DNA of 64,000 nucleotides from Aedes albopictus. Lineage: Eukaryota > Arthropoda > Insecta > Diptera > Culicidae. The notes under the pieces are model-generated. The model was not told the DNA's origin. It saw only the letters and a program-made list of their open reading frames with translations, and did not search any database. The stretch lies in the NCBI RefSeq assembly GCF_035046485.1, contig NC_085138.1, positions 295,558,515 through 295,622,514 on the forward strand. The letters are read 5' to 3'. Position 1 is the first letter of the stretch. Every line of letters begins with the position of its first letter. Shown in pieces: positions 22,680 to 33,294 of the stretch. The translations under genes and the position numbers were made by a program.

Positions 22680-24025
22680 AGCAGTCGAAATTCGCCAAAA
22701 TATCTGTTTGGCAGAACACACAAAAAATAAAATTGCATCCAACCAGAGTGAACTGTAAACCATTCCATAGAATCAGTGAAATATTTCAGTTTATGTGCAG
22801 ATGATGAACATTTTAAATTCTTCTCACCACCGTCAGATTTCTAACTTCTAATCGACCCATAGTAACAATCTGTGAGAGAATTGAACACGTTATTAGAAAT
22901 ACGGGTGTTGGACGATCCAATTATGTTTCGATGGTGCTGATCGCTATTTTTCCAAATCACATTCAGCCAGACCGAACCAAATCCATTGCATTCTAGAATC
23001 TATTTATTCTCAACAATACAAAAATCATCTGGCTTTAAATACCTGCGTTATGTCGACACACCTCATACTGATAATTTAACACAGAAGCCGTCATTGAACA
23101 ACAAGGCTAATAAGAATAATAAAGCTTGAAAAACATCAAACACTTGGTTCGCTTTGGCTGATCGAAAAATGGCGTTTTCACGAAAACCATGCTAGAGAAG
23201 AATGTTTAGAACTTGATTCAGACTTAACGACTGACCTTCAGCTAAGTAAAATGACCTAGAGGTAACGTGCTTGGTTATCACTTTAAGGACCCAAGTTCGA
23301 ATCTCTTTAATATTTTCGATTTTTTTTTGTCTTGGTTCACTTTGGCAGATCATTTTCATGGTTTTCTTCGACCAGTATAAATTTGAGGTACACAAATTGC
23401 TCCATTTTTACATCTCAGGACCTCAGGACATGCAAAAACATCATTTTACATAATCACTCTTGCTCTGTGCCTGCACAGTTTTTACTATAAAAAAACATAG
23501 GTGGGAAGGGCTGAGCTGGGAGGGCTTCCGCCGTTCATATTTCAAACTATTTTAAGATCTCCGTACTACCATACTATACGCGCCCTCTCTGACTCACGTA
23601 AAGATTGTGAGTGATATCGATTTCAACTTTATAGACGATGAAAAATCGAGTTTTTTTTTCGCAATCTGAATGGTTTTCTATGAAACAAAGAAACACAGTC
23701 AGCCACACTGAACTATAAACCATATTCCAATGTTTTTGTTCAGCCAGAGTGAACTGAGTGCGAAGTACTGAAAAATGAAATGTAATTATATCAATGATTT
23801 CAAATAATTTACATGTATTCTTCGTCTCTGATGGTTAATAAAGGCTTGTAAGTTACATGTGTGTGGAAATGTTTCAAATAATCTTAGCTGTGGTTCATTT
23901 GTGAGTGGTTGAACTTTAAGCTTAGTTATCTCGGAATAAAGTTTTTGGCGCTTAGTTCGGTTTAGCAGAACCCCGGCCACTTTACTTATACAGTGTAATT
24001 CGTCGGAACTACCTATAAATCCAAG
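22680..24025. other. no recognised gene; possible SINE remnant at 23240-23305
   Basis: AT-rich. At 23250-23305 a box A-like GAGGTAACGTGCTTGG is followed by box B-like AAGTTCGAATCTC, a tRNA-like pattern without a clear tail. The rest shows nothing certain. Confidence 0.35.
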
Positions 24026-24029
24026 AAGG

Positions 24030-24447
24030 GATGATCAAGGATGTTTTCGATCATCTGGCAATCGTTTGACTCATTTGTCCATAACTCAGATCAGAAACCT
24101 TATATTGAAATGTTGTGTTTGGCAAAGTTGTGGATTAGTGTTTTTCCTACAAATATCACCGAGGATGCCATATTACAACTCTAATATTAACGTCGTAAAA
24201 GTGTTAGTACCACCTACTCATACTAAACGATCGAATTTTTCGATCGTTTAGTATGAGTAGGTGGTACTAGCGCTCTAGCGCTGTATATATAAGAGGTAGA
24301 ATATGACGTCCTCGGTGATAATTGTAGGAAAAACTGTAATCTACAACTCTGCCAAACACCACATTTTAATATTAGGTTTCTGATTTGAGTTATGGACTAA
24401 TGAGTGAAACGATTGGCAGGTGATCGAAAACATCCCTGGGGATGATC
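24030..24447. repeat. 418-bp hairpin (long inverted repeat)
   Basis: The left arm (ATGATCAAGGATGTTTTCGATC at its outer end) is mirrored by the right arm ending at 24447. The centre (24207-24267) is a perfect 29-base inverted repeat around a 3-base loop, from GTACCACCTACTCATACT outward. Outer parts match at roughly 85 percent by eye. It could be a foldback transposon or a source of hairpin RNA. Confidence 0.88.
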
Positions 24448-24479
24448 ACTAATCATAAGTAGTATTTTTTTCTGCAGTA

Positions 24480-24720
24480 GAGATAGGAAGAACAGCTATT
24501 GAATTAAAGAAGGCAAAATTTCTGATCGAATTATAAGTACCTAAATAGTCGATAATCAATTCAGTAACAAAACTTAAAAGAACAGCCTATTAATTTAAGA
24601 AGGAAAAATTACTGAACAAAACATCAAACTAAATTGCTATTACATACTACATCAACACAACTTGAAAGAATAGCCTATAAACAAAAGAAGGAAAAATTTC
24701 CTATAGGAATGTCAGTGGCT
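24480..24720 (+). repeat. degenerate direct repeat, about 3 units
   Basis: AAGAACAGC(C)TATT, then AATTTAAGAAGG(A/C)AAAATT, recur near 24489, 24580 and 24668, a spacing of about 85 to 90 bases. A related word is at 21230. Confidence 0.55.
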
Positions 24721-24814
24721 GAAATACATATGATTACTATAAAAGCACCATAATGTTACTCTCAATTTTGGAATTTTCGGCTCTCAGTCTAATAAATTGC
24801 GTTGATTAATCTTC

Positions 24815-24857
24815 TATCATCGCCGACGTTTCGGTCCGGCTATTGGACCATCTTCAG
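24815..24857 (-). ncRNA. hammerhead-ribozyme-like core in the Penelope 3' region
   Basis: The minus strand reads CTGAAGA, then GGTCC, a 7-base loop, GGACC, then GAAAC, which is the order of the conserved CUGANGA core, helix II and GAAA core of hammerheads. A short helix III (CGTC, GGC loop, GATG) can follow. Helix I is weak. Hammerhead motifs are known in Penelope-like elements; activity here is not shown. Confidence 0.5.
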
Positions 24858-25101
24858 GGCCTAATTATTTATTGAAATTGACACAAATTAACATCAAACA
24901 TTTAACATAACATTTCACAAACTCACTCGATACACAAATCAACAGGTCACACAAATTTTGCAAAAATTTAAACAGTCGGGTTGTAAAGGGTCACGCCGTC
25001 TGGTACACTCTTGGGCCATTCGTTCCGGTTTGGTTTGGGGGATTCCCTAGCTGGTGTACGGATACTACCTGCTATCAGCCGGTCGGTACAGAATATTTCC
25101 C

Positions 25102-27708
25102 CTACTGATCTGCTGTTTCCAATCTGTGTTGTGTTGTGTGTGTTGCATCAGTGTATTGGTTGTTCGATCTATCTGTCCGTCCGCTTTCTCTCCGGAGATC
25201 GTTTACCGATGCGATGAGAAAGCTATAGGTAGCGCTCATGTCTGCCGTATCGGTACGACGGTTTACTGCTTGTGGAGTGGTGAGAATATGACACATTTCC
25301 AAAACAGGGAGAGCCTGTGTTTTGAAACAGCAGTCGACGATTGTTGGATTGCCTACATCGAATCTGTGCTGCTGTTGTACACAGTGCTCCATCATTGCAG
25401 TCTTCTGTGCTAGTAGCTGTATCTCTGGATCACTGTATGGGAGTCCAGCTGATAGCTTCCTATCCAGCGTGTTTACCAACGTTTGATGACCATACATTCG
25501 CGTGCGCAGCTGGTTCTTGGTCATACCTATGTAGCAACCGGAGCAATCTCGGCATGCTATTTTGTAGACGACATTTGATTTTTGCATGTATGGAACGGGA
25601 TCTTTCGCTGTTTTATACAGTTGTTTCACTGTGTTGTTGTTGCTACATGCGATGCCGACCGACGGAACATTTTGCCTCAGTATTCTCCTGATGGTTGGTG
25701 TTAGGCCGGGGATGTGCACCACAGATCGGTACATGTTCGGAGTTTCTGCTACTTCGGGTGGTCTCGGTTGATGCAGCATTCTGTTTATCAGATGCAGTGG
25801 GTAGTCATTGCTTGTGAGCTGACATCGGATGAGTTGATTCTTTTCTTCCTCCGTCCGGATGGTGCTCAGGGTGCGTACTCGATTAATGAAGTTCGTTGCA
25901 ACCCCGAGTTTCTGATGAATGGGATGGAAGGAGAAAAAATTCAATATTCTGCCAGACGATATCGGCTTGGAATACCAGTCGGTTTTTATTCTTCCTTCAC
26001 CCGTTTGGATCATCAGCATATCCAAGTATGGCAACTTTCCGTCCACTTCAACCTCGCATGTGAATTTGATGTTTTCATCTTGTAGGTTGAATATTTCCAG
26101 CACCTCCTGGACACGATCTTTGTGGATCAGCAAGAACAGATCGTCCACATACTTTCGTATGAACTGCGGTGGGATGTTCGCTGCATTGATTGCTCTGCTG
26201 ATGATGCTGTCCATCACGATGTCCGCTAACACCGGTGACAGCGGGCTACCCATAGCTGTACCGGACCGTTGATGGAAAAACTTTCCTCTGAAGCAGAAGA
26301 AGCTGGCATCCATACAAAATGAAACCAATTCCAGGAATAAATCAAGATTGATTTTAGTTTTTTCCCGGATTTTGTCCCATATCATGATCACGTCATGAAT
26401 GACAGATGGCTTGGTGACGTTTGTAAACAGGGATACGGCATCAAGGGAGACCATTATGTGGTCCGGGGGTACATCTAGTCGATTCACATATTCACAGAAG
26501 GTCTTCGAATCTCTGGCATCGTATTCGCTAGTGAACGACGACTGTAAAATGTGCGCGATGTATTTGCTGAGGTGGTACGTTGGTGCTGTGACGTTGGGCA
26601 CCACTGGACGTAGAGGCATTCCTTGCTTGTGTGCTTTCGGTAATCCATATATGCGTGGACACACCGCGTTGTAGCACATCAACTGGTATTTGGTTTTACC
26701 GTCGATAAGCTGCAGATTGACCAGGCGTTGAACCATGCTGTTGTTTTTCCGTTGGTATTTATCGGTTGGATCCGATCTCAGTTGTTCGTACGTGTCGGGG
26801 TCGTTGACAAGCTGCATCATCTTCCCATCATATTCTTCCAAACTCATGACCACCGTCCTGTTTCCCTTGTCCGCTTCCGTTATCAGGATGTCCGGGTTGT
26901 CTTTGACAAACTTCCTAGTTTGGACTTCTGCTTTGTGACAGAACCGTTCGAGCTGTGACGGGCTATTACTAGGAAATCTTTGGATGAAGTTTTGTATGTG
27001 GTTGACGACTTGACATCTCGTGCGTTCTCGTACGTCTTGGTCCTCCCCTAACGACAGAACGTTTTCCACGTCGGCTATTAGGTGAAAAAACGGGATGTGC
27101 GACGGTGTTTTGTAGGGTAAGACGAACTTGGGACCCATGCTCAGCAGTATGTTGGCTTCGGGGGGAATCGCTTTCGTTGTCGTGTTCAAGATCGCTTTTT
27201 CGTTACCTTCTGGGAGACGATCCTGGTTATCGTCCATCGCTCTCGAGACGATACGCCGGAGCTTCTTGTTGGTCTGGTCTGTCCTGTTGTGCAAATTGCC
27301 ATGGAACGCAAATTCTTGGCTTGTGAAGAACTGCTGGTGTATGACCGAGTCCGTTTCGTTGATGATTTGGGACTTTAGATGTGCCAGTTCCCGATGTAGC
27401 ACCTTGATACGGTAGAAGGCATCCTCAATTTCGACATTGAGTAATGTCTTCTGGAATCGCATGATGCTGTTTGTCAGCTTGCGGGCGTACGGGCTTCTCG
27501 TCGCTAGCAGTTCGTGTACACACTTCAACGAATGAACAATGTGTTGAGGAACGAACCCATTCCGTCTGCATTCGATGAGGAAATTCTTCCGACTCAGCAT
27601 GTTTCCCAATTTACGATTGTTACTTGCATACTCTTTGAAATTTCTCTGGACCGCGGGTCCATAGTCTTGGCCAATTTTCGTGTAGAAAGACGTGTGTGTT
27701 TCCGCCAT
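25102..27708 (-). CDS. Penelope-like element reverse transcriptase with GIY-YIG endonuclease
   Basis: An 868-residue frame without breaks. The RT part has LITEADKGN (275-283), IYGLPKAHK (353-361), the first catalytic Asp in SLDAVSLF (421-428), GTAMGSPLSPVLAD (483-496) and YVDD (520-523). After a linker with YLDMLM (561-566), the C-terminal GIY-YIG nuclease shows VYKIACRDCSGCYIG (714-728), then RTRMYGH (735-741) and a candidate catalytic Glu in MMEHC (772-776). The protein would cut target DNA and reverse-transcribe the element's RNA. I chose the start at 27708 (MAETHTSFY) because the 96 upstream codons (to 27996) translate the minisatellite (GRMDKRSNGQKVEWTK pattern) and are open only because that unit lacks stops. 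All catalytic residues that I can place are present, so the copy may be recent. A chimeric longer product is possible but unsupported. Confidence 0.92.
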   Translation of the reverse strand: MAETHTSFYTKIGQDYGPAVQRNFKEYASNNRKLGNMLSRKNFLIECRRNGFVPQHIVHSLKCVHELLATRSPYARKLTNSIMRFQKTLLNVEIEDAFYRIKVLHRELAHLKSQIINETDSVIHQQFFTSQEFAFHGNLHNRTDQTNKKLRRIVSRAMDDNQDRLPEGNEKAILNTTTKAIPPEANILLSMGPKFVLPYKTPSHIPFFHLIADVENVLSLGEDQDVRERTRCQVVNHIQNFIQRFPSNSPSQLERFCHKAEVQTRKFVKDNPDILITEADKGNRTVVMSLEEYDGKMMQLVNDPDTYEQLRSDPTDKYQRKNNSMVQRLVNLQLIDGKTKYQLMCYNAVCPRIYGLPKAHKQGMPLRPVVPNVTAPTYHLSKYIAHILQSSFTSEYDARDSKTFCEYVNRLDVPPDHIMVSLDAVSLFTNVTKPSVIHDVIMIWDKIREKTKINLDLFLELVSFCMDASFFCFRGKFFHQRSGTAMGSPLSPVLADIVMDSIISRAINAANIPPQFIRKYVDDLFLLIHKDRVQEVLEIFNLQDENIKFTCEVEVDGKLPYLDMLMIQTGEGRIKTDWYSKPISSGRILNFFSFHPIHQKLGVATNFINRVRTLSTIRTEEEKNQLIRCQLTSNDYPLHLINRMLHQPRPPEVAETPNMYRSVVHIPGLTPTIRRILRQNVPSVGIACSNNNTVKQLYKTAKDPVPYMQKSNVVYKIACRDCSGCYIGMTKNQLRTRMYGHQTLVNTLDRKLSAGLPYSDPEIQLLAQKTAMMEHCVQQQHRFDVGNPTIVDCCFKTQALPVLEMCHILTTPQAVNRRTDTADMSATYSFLIASVNDLRRESGRTDRSNNQYTDATHTTQHRLETADQ

Positions 27709-27736
27709 GTTGTTGAGCAATGAGCAACAACATGAA
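27709..27736. repeat. short palindrome at the Penelope start codon
   Basis: CATGTTGTTG at 27706-27715 pairs with CAACAACATG at 27725-27734 around a 9-base loop. The left arm includes the Penelope start codon. Confidence 0.6.
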
Positions 27737-27978
27737 CCATTCGACCTTTTGTCCCATTCGACCTTTTTTCCCATTCGAACTTTTGTCCCTTCGACCTTTT
27801 GTCCGTTCAACCTTTTGTCCATTCGACCTTTTGTCCATTCGACCTTTTGTCCATTCGACCTTTTGTCCATTCGACCTTTTGTCCCTTCGACCTCTTGTCC
27901 GTTCGACCTTTTGTCCATTCGACCTTTTGTCCTTCGACCTTTTGTCCTTCGACCATTTGTCCTTCGACCTTCTGTCCT
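27737..27978 (-). repeat. 16-bp minisatellite array 2 (about 15 copies), inverted
   Basis: The same unit as array 1 but on the minus strand (plus strand CATTCGACCTTTTGTC). Copies at 27928-27978 are 15 bp long, like those at the outer edge of array 1. Variants include TCCCATTCGAAC near 27770. The array lies between the Penelope 5' side and a SINE. Confidence 0.95.
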
Positions 27979-28131
27979 AAAGCCCATTTGAGCCATGAGC
28001 TCAGAAGAGGGTCAGTGTCAGCTGCTCTCAGGGGGAAAGAGCAATTGACGTAAGTGCCGGGGCTGGGATCGAACCCATGACCATCTGCTTATGAAGCAAA
28101 CGTGTAGCCACTACGCCACGGGCCCCGGCTT
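27979..28131 (-). mobile_element. tRNA-derived SINE abutting array 2
   Basis: Read from 28131 there are box A-like GTGGCGTAGTGGCTACACG and box B GGTTCGATCCC, then a tail of about 75 bases that runs straight into array 2 with no A-rich end. Confidence 0.75.
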
Positions 28132-28139
28132 AATCTGAA

Positions 28140-28350
28140 ACGTGTTGAACGTCTTGAAATTCTTCTGAAACATCCCTCAAAGTCTGAAATCTCCTTGAAC
28201 CTCGGACTCTATACTTCCAAACTTCCAACCCACCTGTAACTTCTGCACGCTTACGCCTTGAAACTTCGTTGAAATATCCCTGGACCTCTCTTGGAAGCCT
28301 CTTGGAACCTTTGTTACCCCTTCTGAAACCCTTCTGAAACTCCCGTGAAA
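28140..28350 (-). repeat. degenerate TTCTGAAAC/CTTGGAAC repeat
   Basis: Short words such as CTTGAAAT, TTCTGAAAC and TTGGAAGCC recur every 12 to 15 bases. The strand bias is opposite to that of the related block at 18050-18720. Confidence 0.6.
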
Positions 28351-28354
28351 TTTT

Positions 28355-29240
28355 AAAAGCAAAACCTCACAAATTTGTCAGATATTTTTAAAATTTCGAC
28401 TATCTGAGTGAAGCGTTCGATCGGGAATAGGTCAACATTAGGATTAGCTAGCTTAAGGATGCGTTGAACATTTTCATTCCGGACTATAGGTGGGTACAAA
28501 TGTTTTGATTTATCGTGAAAAATGAAGTTGAAAGGAGTTTCCGTGGAACCATACGCAGAACTATACATGAAAAAAAACTAACTATTCAAAAATTGATGAA
28601 TTACATATGTACTCTAGTTGGTATACAGATAGAACGCTACTTAAGCATGAAATAAAGTTTGATATGGATCTCGTAATTGTTTCCAAGGACTTTTTAAGTG
28701 ATCTGCAAAACAGATTAAGTCTCAAGCACAGAGAAATAGACGTAACACTCAGAATAAATTTCATTTAAAAACATCGATAACATACCCGGTTACGCAATGC
28801 TAATCGTTCTATTTATGTCTGGGCGATCACTAGATGACCGTAGTGAGCAAACATCAAACAAGAGCAAAAACGATGCCAGCGTCGCGCATTGAATTTTTTC
28901 TACAAAATTAGGATTATAGTATGCAATAATACACAGAACACCTAGATTAAGTGTCTATTGTCTATAGCTTAGCTTAGCTTAGACTGACTGCACAGTGCAC
29001 ATATCTATGGTTGCTACACAATTAAAACAGAATGCTGAGATAGGCTGTGCATATCTCGGTTAAAGTTCATCTGCTAAAATCTCGGCTAAACGCTTGACGT
29101 TTAATGTTTATTGTCAGCGGTACCCATGGGTGCTGCTATGAATAAACTTAACTTTTTTCTAAAATCTTAGTTAAAATGCGATAGCCGAGCGCTCGGCTGT
29201 GCGAATCTTGGCAAAAGAATGGAAATTAGCCAAGCTCATC
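28355..29240. other. no recognised gene; (TAGCT)n-type tract at 28968-28985
   Basis: AT-rich. TAGCTTAGCTTAGCTTAGACTGAC near 28968 is a short pentanucleotide run followed by unassigned sequence. Other short frames carry no motif. Confidence 0.4.
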
Positions 29241-29241
29241 T

Positions 29242-29893
29242 GAGTATGTACCAGAGTTAATGTACACGTGCCGTAGTCCCATGTACGGGAGCCACACTAC
29301 AAGCGAGCTCCCAGGAGCACTGTACATTTTGAGACGGAAAGTTGTGCGCCTCATTTTTCTCAAGATGTGTCTCATGAGCTTCGTGTCTCATGCGCAGTTG
29401 TTGAGGTTCTTCGTTACCAAGAAGTTGTTTTTCACCTTAGATACCAACAGCTCACGCAGCGCATGAGACGAGCTCCCCGGGAGCTATGAGCCTAGCTCGC
29501 ACCCACCAGATTTTCGTGAGCCTCCTAGCAGCGCAGCACACTGCGATTTTGAAGAGCTGGGAGACAATTTGGTGGGAGGCTCGCTGTCACATTTATGTAC
29601 ACATGAGCAATGGGAAAGTCTGGTACACTGGCGTAGCCACGGTTGGGGGGGGGGGTTAGGGTTAAACCCTCCCCCTCCCCCCAGAGCCAAAATTTGTGGA
29701 ACAAATTTTCAGTATAAAGCGCTTTGCGACGACAAAATTTTTCGGCTGCGCCGCTATTTTCAAACTACGAATTCTATTGCTTATTACTGTTTATAAAATG
29801 TAAGTGTCAAATCAAAAAAGGTGTTATTGACCGTTGAAAACCCCTCCCAGAGACAATTTCTGGCTACGCCACTGGTCTGGTATGTACTCTGTG
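29242..29893. mobile_element. possible outer MITE enclosing a hAT MITE
   Basis: The left end GAGTATGTACCAGAG and the right end, which reads GAGTACATACCAGAC on the minus strand, agree at most positions. The interval contains the complete hAT MITE at 29626-29874. I saw no target duplication, so this call is tentative. Confidence 0.35.
29626..29874. mobile_element. hAT-type MITE
   Basis: The ends are CACTGGCGTAGCCA and the complement of CAGTGGCGTAGCCA. The 8-bp duplication GTCTGGTA lies exactly at 29618-29625 and 29875-29882. The inside holds G and C runs at 29645-29680. Length is 249 bp with no coding. Confidence 0.85.
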
Positions 29894-32800
29894 ATTGACC
29901 CGAACCAATGACAGTTGCACAATGAATCCACTGAATAATTAACTGGGAGTGGTCAACATTATCACTGTGCACGCTTCAGAGGCTCTCTTTAAAGGTACAA
30001 TAACGGCGCCGGCCACGTCCTTGCAGTCAGGTTGGGAGAGGGAAGGAATGTTAGTAGCAACCTTTGTTTTGTAAAAGTTGGCGTTTACCGCACGTCTCCA
30101 CCAAAGGCTGCAGGAAGGAAATCTTGTTAGTAGGGAAAGTATCGTTGGGTCAGGATTCACTTTGATAAGTAATATGACCTTTGATATGTAATGCCTATCA
30201 GAGTGCCGCGCTATTGTTCGCTCCACGCGGCAAGCAAACAATCGAATACCCACATCAGGTGATCGCTTAATATCCGACTCGGGCACATACACACATTCGC
30301 GCACGTTACTCGCGGTGCATTCACACTACACTCTTAAAAAATTAGGAATTTACACGTGACGTAAACCATCAACGTACGTAAACATTTCATGACTGAATGG
30401 CAAATTTGACTGAATTTTACATCCATCATGTAAGTTCGAGTTGATTGCACAAAATGTCAACAAACCTATCTGACCAGGTAGGTAGAAACAGTTTTACATT
30501 TATCGCTTACCCTGTAACTCGGTGATATGGCCGAGAGGTATAGTCTGTGCCTCTCAATCAGCGGACCAGTGTTCGAATCCAGATTAGTATTTTACTTTCA
30601 TGTTTTTCATCTATCGATACGGTTTTAGCGATTGCTAGCTCGACTTTATAACATTATTAATCTTTGCTATAATGTAATAACTAAATGAGATACCAATGAA
30701 GATAATCATCCGCTAAAAAGTGATCGATGGGAATCAAACGGAGTGTGACATCTCCATTTCTCATGTGAGTGAATGAATATAGAGAATGAATTTCCGGTCA
30801 ACACGTTAGAGCAACATGGATCGTAACGCTAAGCTGGGCTCCCCCTCCCCCTATAGCGTAACGTAATTAGTGTACGATGTCTTTCAATTTTTTTGATGAC
30901 AATGATTTTAATAAAAACCTACTCAACGTTAAGACCATCAAATGGTCAACATAGTAATGTATGTGTGTCATATATGTCAATGACTGTCAACACTGTTCAA
31001 ATAAGATGAACATTATTAAAAATCTTTTAACGCTTGCTAAAATATCGATGAAGATTTAACTTTACTAAATTGTAGATTCAAGTGTTGTTGTGTAGATATT
31101 AAGTAAAGTCCAATTCTACTTGAACAGTGTTGCCATACAACGACCAAATTTCCAAAAAGAGGTATTCAATGGTACCAGGCAAGATTCAAGGCCAAATGTT
31201 CATCAATTGATTATTTTGCCAAACTAACCATCACAGTTAAGTTTCCGCTTCAAAGTGCATCCCGGCACTATTCTCCCCACTGAGCGTCGTCGTCGTCGTC
31301 ATCGTCTTCCCAATGGGGTCCCACCGGCAACGGTCGCCGGTCGAGGTAACAGTAGGTTGCACAAACAAAAATTCAGCTGCTGCAGCGGAGAAAAATGTTC
31401 ATTCCGAAGAATTGGAATATAAATCACCCGGGTCGTCCCGTCGTTCATTCAGGTGGGTTACAGTGCTGAGTACGTTACACCCGCACCTTCGCTGGAACTA
31501 TGAAAAGGATTTTCGTTGGCTGTATCTCTCTTTCTTTCGTATGCATGTGCCTCTCCGACGGATACGGTGGTCGCTGGCCGGGACATTTGGTGGAAGTTTT
31601 TCTTCCCGTGAAAGGAATTTTACCCTGAAGGTAGGTTACAATCGGCAAAAAAGAACTGTTTACTGTAAACTCACCTGAATCTCGCTGGCGGTTGAAGAAA
31701 CTTTGCAGAAGGTGAAGGACGATTTTTTTTTATTTTCAGGGAATGCAGATAAAACTGCAGATGTTGTAGTTTAAGCGAACAAATCGATTGAAAAAGTATG
31801 TTTTGGAAATGCCATTCGTTTTCCCGGGAGGCCGAGAGCAGTTGTTCAATCAAAGATGCAAACGAATGCAGAATCGTATTCATTTCCCTTATGTACCCAC
31901 AAGCTTCATGCAGATTGTCGCCTTGCCTCGGACGTGCCAAAGCATTTTAAAAGCTGCGCGCAATCTCCCACGTTCGAAAATCCTGGTAATCTCCGAAGAA
32001 CAATAATTCACCTCCGCCCACTCGACGTGACACGTTAGTAGGTAGGTAGGTAGGTTAGATATGCGACCGGGCGGGGCGGAGGAGCATAAAAGAAATCATA
32101 GAACTTCTCATTATCTTTATTCAAATTGGATTTCTTTTCAGGTCCCCGGCGATTTTGCCCGGGAGCACGTGGGACACTGCATGGCAAGTTCCGCTCAATT
32201 TTCGAAATTTACCAGCGAGCAGCTTAATTAACTTTTCCGAAAGTTTGCCCAGATTCACGGTCCACGATTCGTCCCCCCCGTCCCGCACCCGTCCGAGCGA
32301 GCAGCACGTACCAGTTTTCCGGCGGCAGTATTTAATTTTCGCCAGGCTGACCTTTCCCGGGGAGAAGATTGACAGTTGCAAAGTTTGATTGTATGTTAAT
32401 TAAATACAAATTGTTCGCATCGGATAACGATAATTGAAGTTCGTGCTTTGTTTGGATTGATGGTGCCCGCAAAAGTGCGCGATAAGGTGCCAATCGTGAA
32501 CCGCTTGTTTTAGTGAATCTGCCGTGATATTTGGGCACACACATGATGGCGATAATCAAGCTTGTTAATTGGAAAGCCACAGCTAGGCCCTGAATGACTT
32601 TTTTTTTCGATTCACTGAGCCATATAAGGTTGATGAGCATGTGAGCGTGATGGTGGTTCATGTTGTGGGCAAGTTTACAATGGCTAACGGAAAATAATTA
32701 ATCTGTTTAATTAAAACCTGTGGAGAAAGGTACATTGACATAAGGATTTATTTTCGTTGTTTTTAAAAGTTTTTTTTTTTTGTAATCTTCTATTCGATTT

Positions 32801-33290
32801 GATTAACCCGTTTCGGTCCTAGTTGGGAATTTAATTTCAAAAAACCACTGTGACTTCATTTTCCATCCGATTTTTACGAAATTTTGAACGAAGATCGCGC
32901 TACATCTCTAGTTGTATGGAAAAATATTAAAATGTTAAAATGGTATTATTCCTTGGGGTCTGAGTTATTGAAGGGGTTATATGGGTCAAATCGGGCCAAA
33001 AATAGACCATCTTCCTTTTGACCACTGATTACTTGTAAAAAACACATGCAATATGATTGCAAACATGTTCAATTATCTTTTTATTATTACAGACGCATAG
33101 TTTGAGTAAATTGGGATTGTCTGGTTTTGGTTCCGGATTTTTCGGGTCGCGTTTGGGGTGCGTTCGGAGGACACTTTTCACACGTTCCCCACACCTGACA
33201 TTTTTCCTCGCATAATTCTAAAAACAGGCTTGTCATGATTCATTCTTCATAATTTTGTATACTAAGTATGTTGAAGGAATATTCAAAGGT
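29894..33290. other. mostly unique sequence; tRNA-like remnant at 30518-30592
   Basis: No gene recognised. At 30518-30592 a leucine/serine-tRNA-like pattern (GATATGGCCGAGAGG and GTGTTCGAATCC) lacks a matching acceptor stem, so it is a SINE head or tRNA pseudogene. GTCGTC and GGTA microsatellites lie at 31286-31303 and 32038-32055. The part from 31260 to 32690 has more even composition and few repeats and could be host regulatory or intronic DNA. Its short frames lack domains. Confidence 0.35.
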
Positions 33291-33294
33291 TTTT

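Larger units (their letters stand above)
24785..27736 (-). mobile_element. Penelope-like retroelement, coding-intact
   Basis: The element runs on the minus strand from the edge of the 16-bp array (27736) through one open frame to a 3' region with a hammerhead-like core near 24815-24857. No repeated terminal segment (the partial LTR-like copy common in Penelope elements) is visible upstream of the frame: only about 28 bases separate the ATG from the array. The copy is therefore either 5'-truncated or was inserted directly against the array. Confidence 0.85.

Noticed and set aside
25054..27326. Plus-strand frames of 60 to 123 codons opposite the Penelope ORF
   Set aside because: They are shadows of the intact minus-strand frame, with no motifs of their own.
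28968..28985. TAGCT-type run as a telomeric repeat
   Set aside because: The run is only a few units long and interstitial, and the unit is not a known insect telomere repeat.
30518..30592. A functional tRNA gene
   Set aside because: D-arm and T-arm words are present, but I could not pair an acceptor stem, so a SINE head or pseudogene is more likely.
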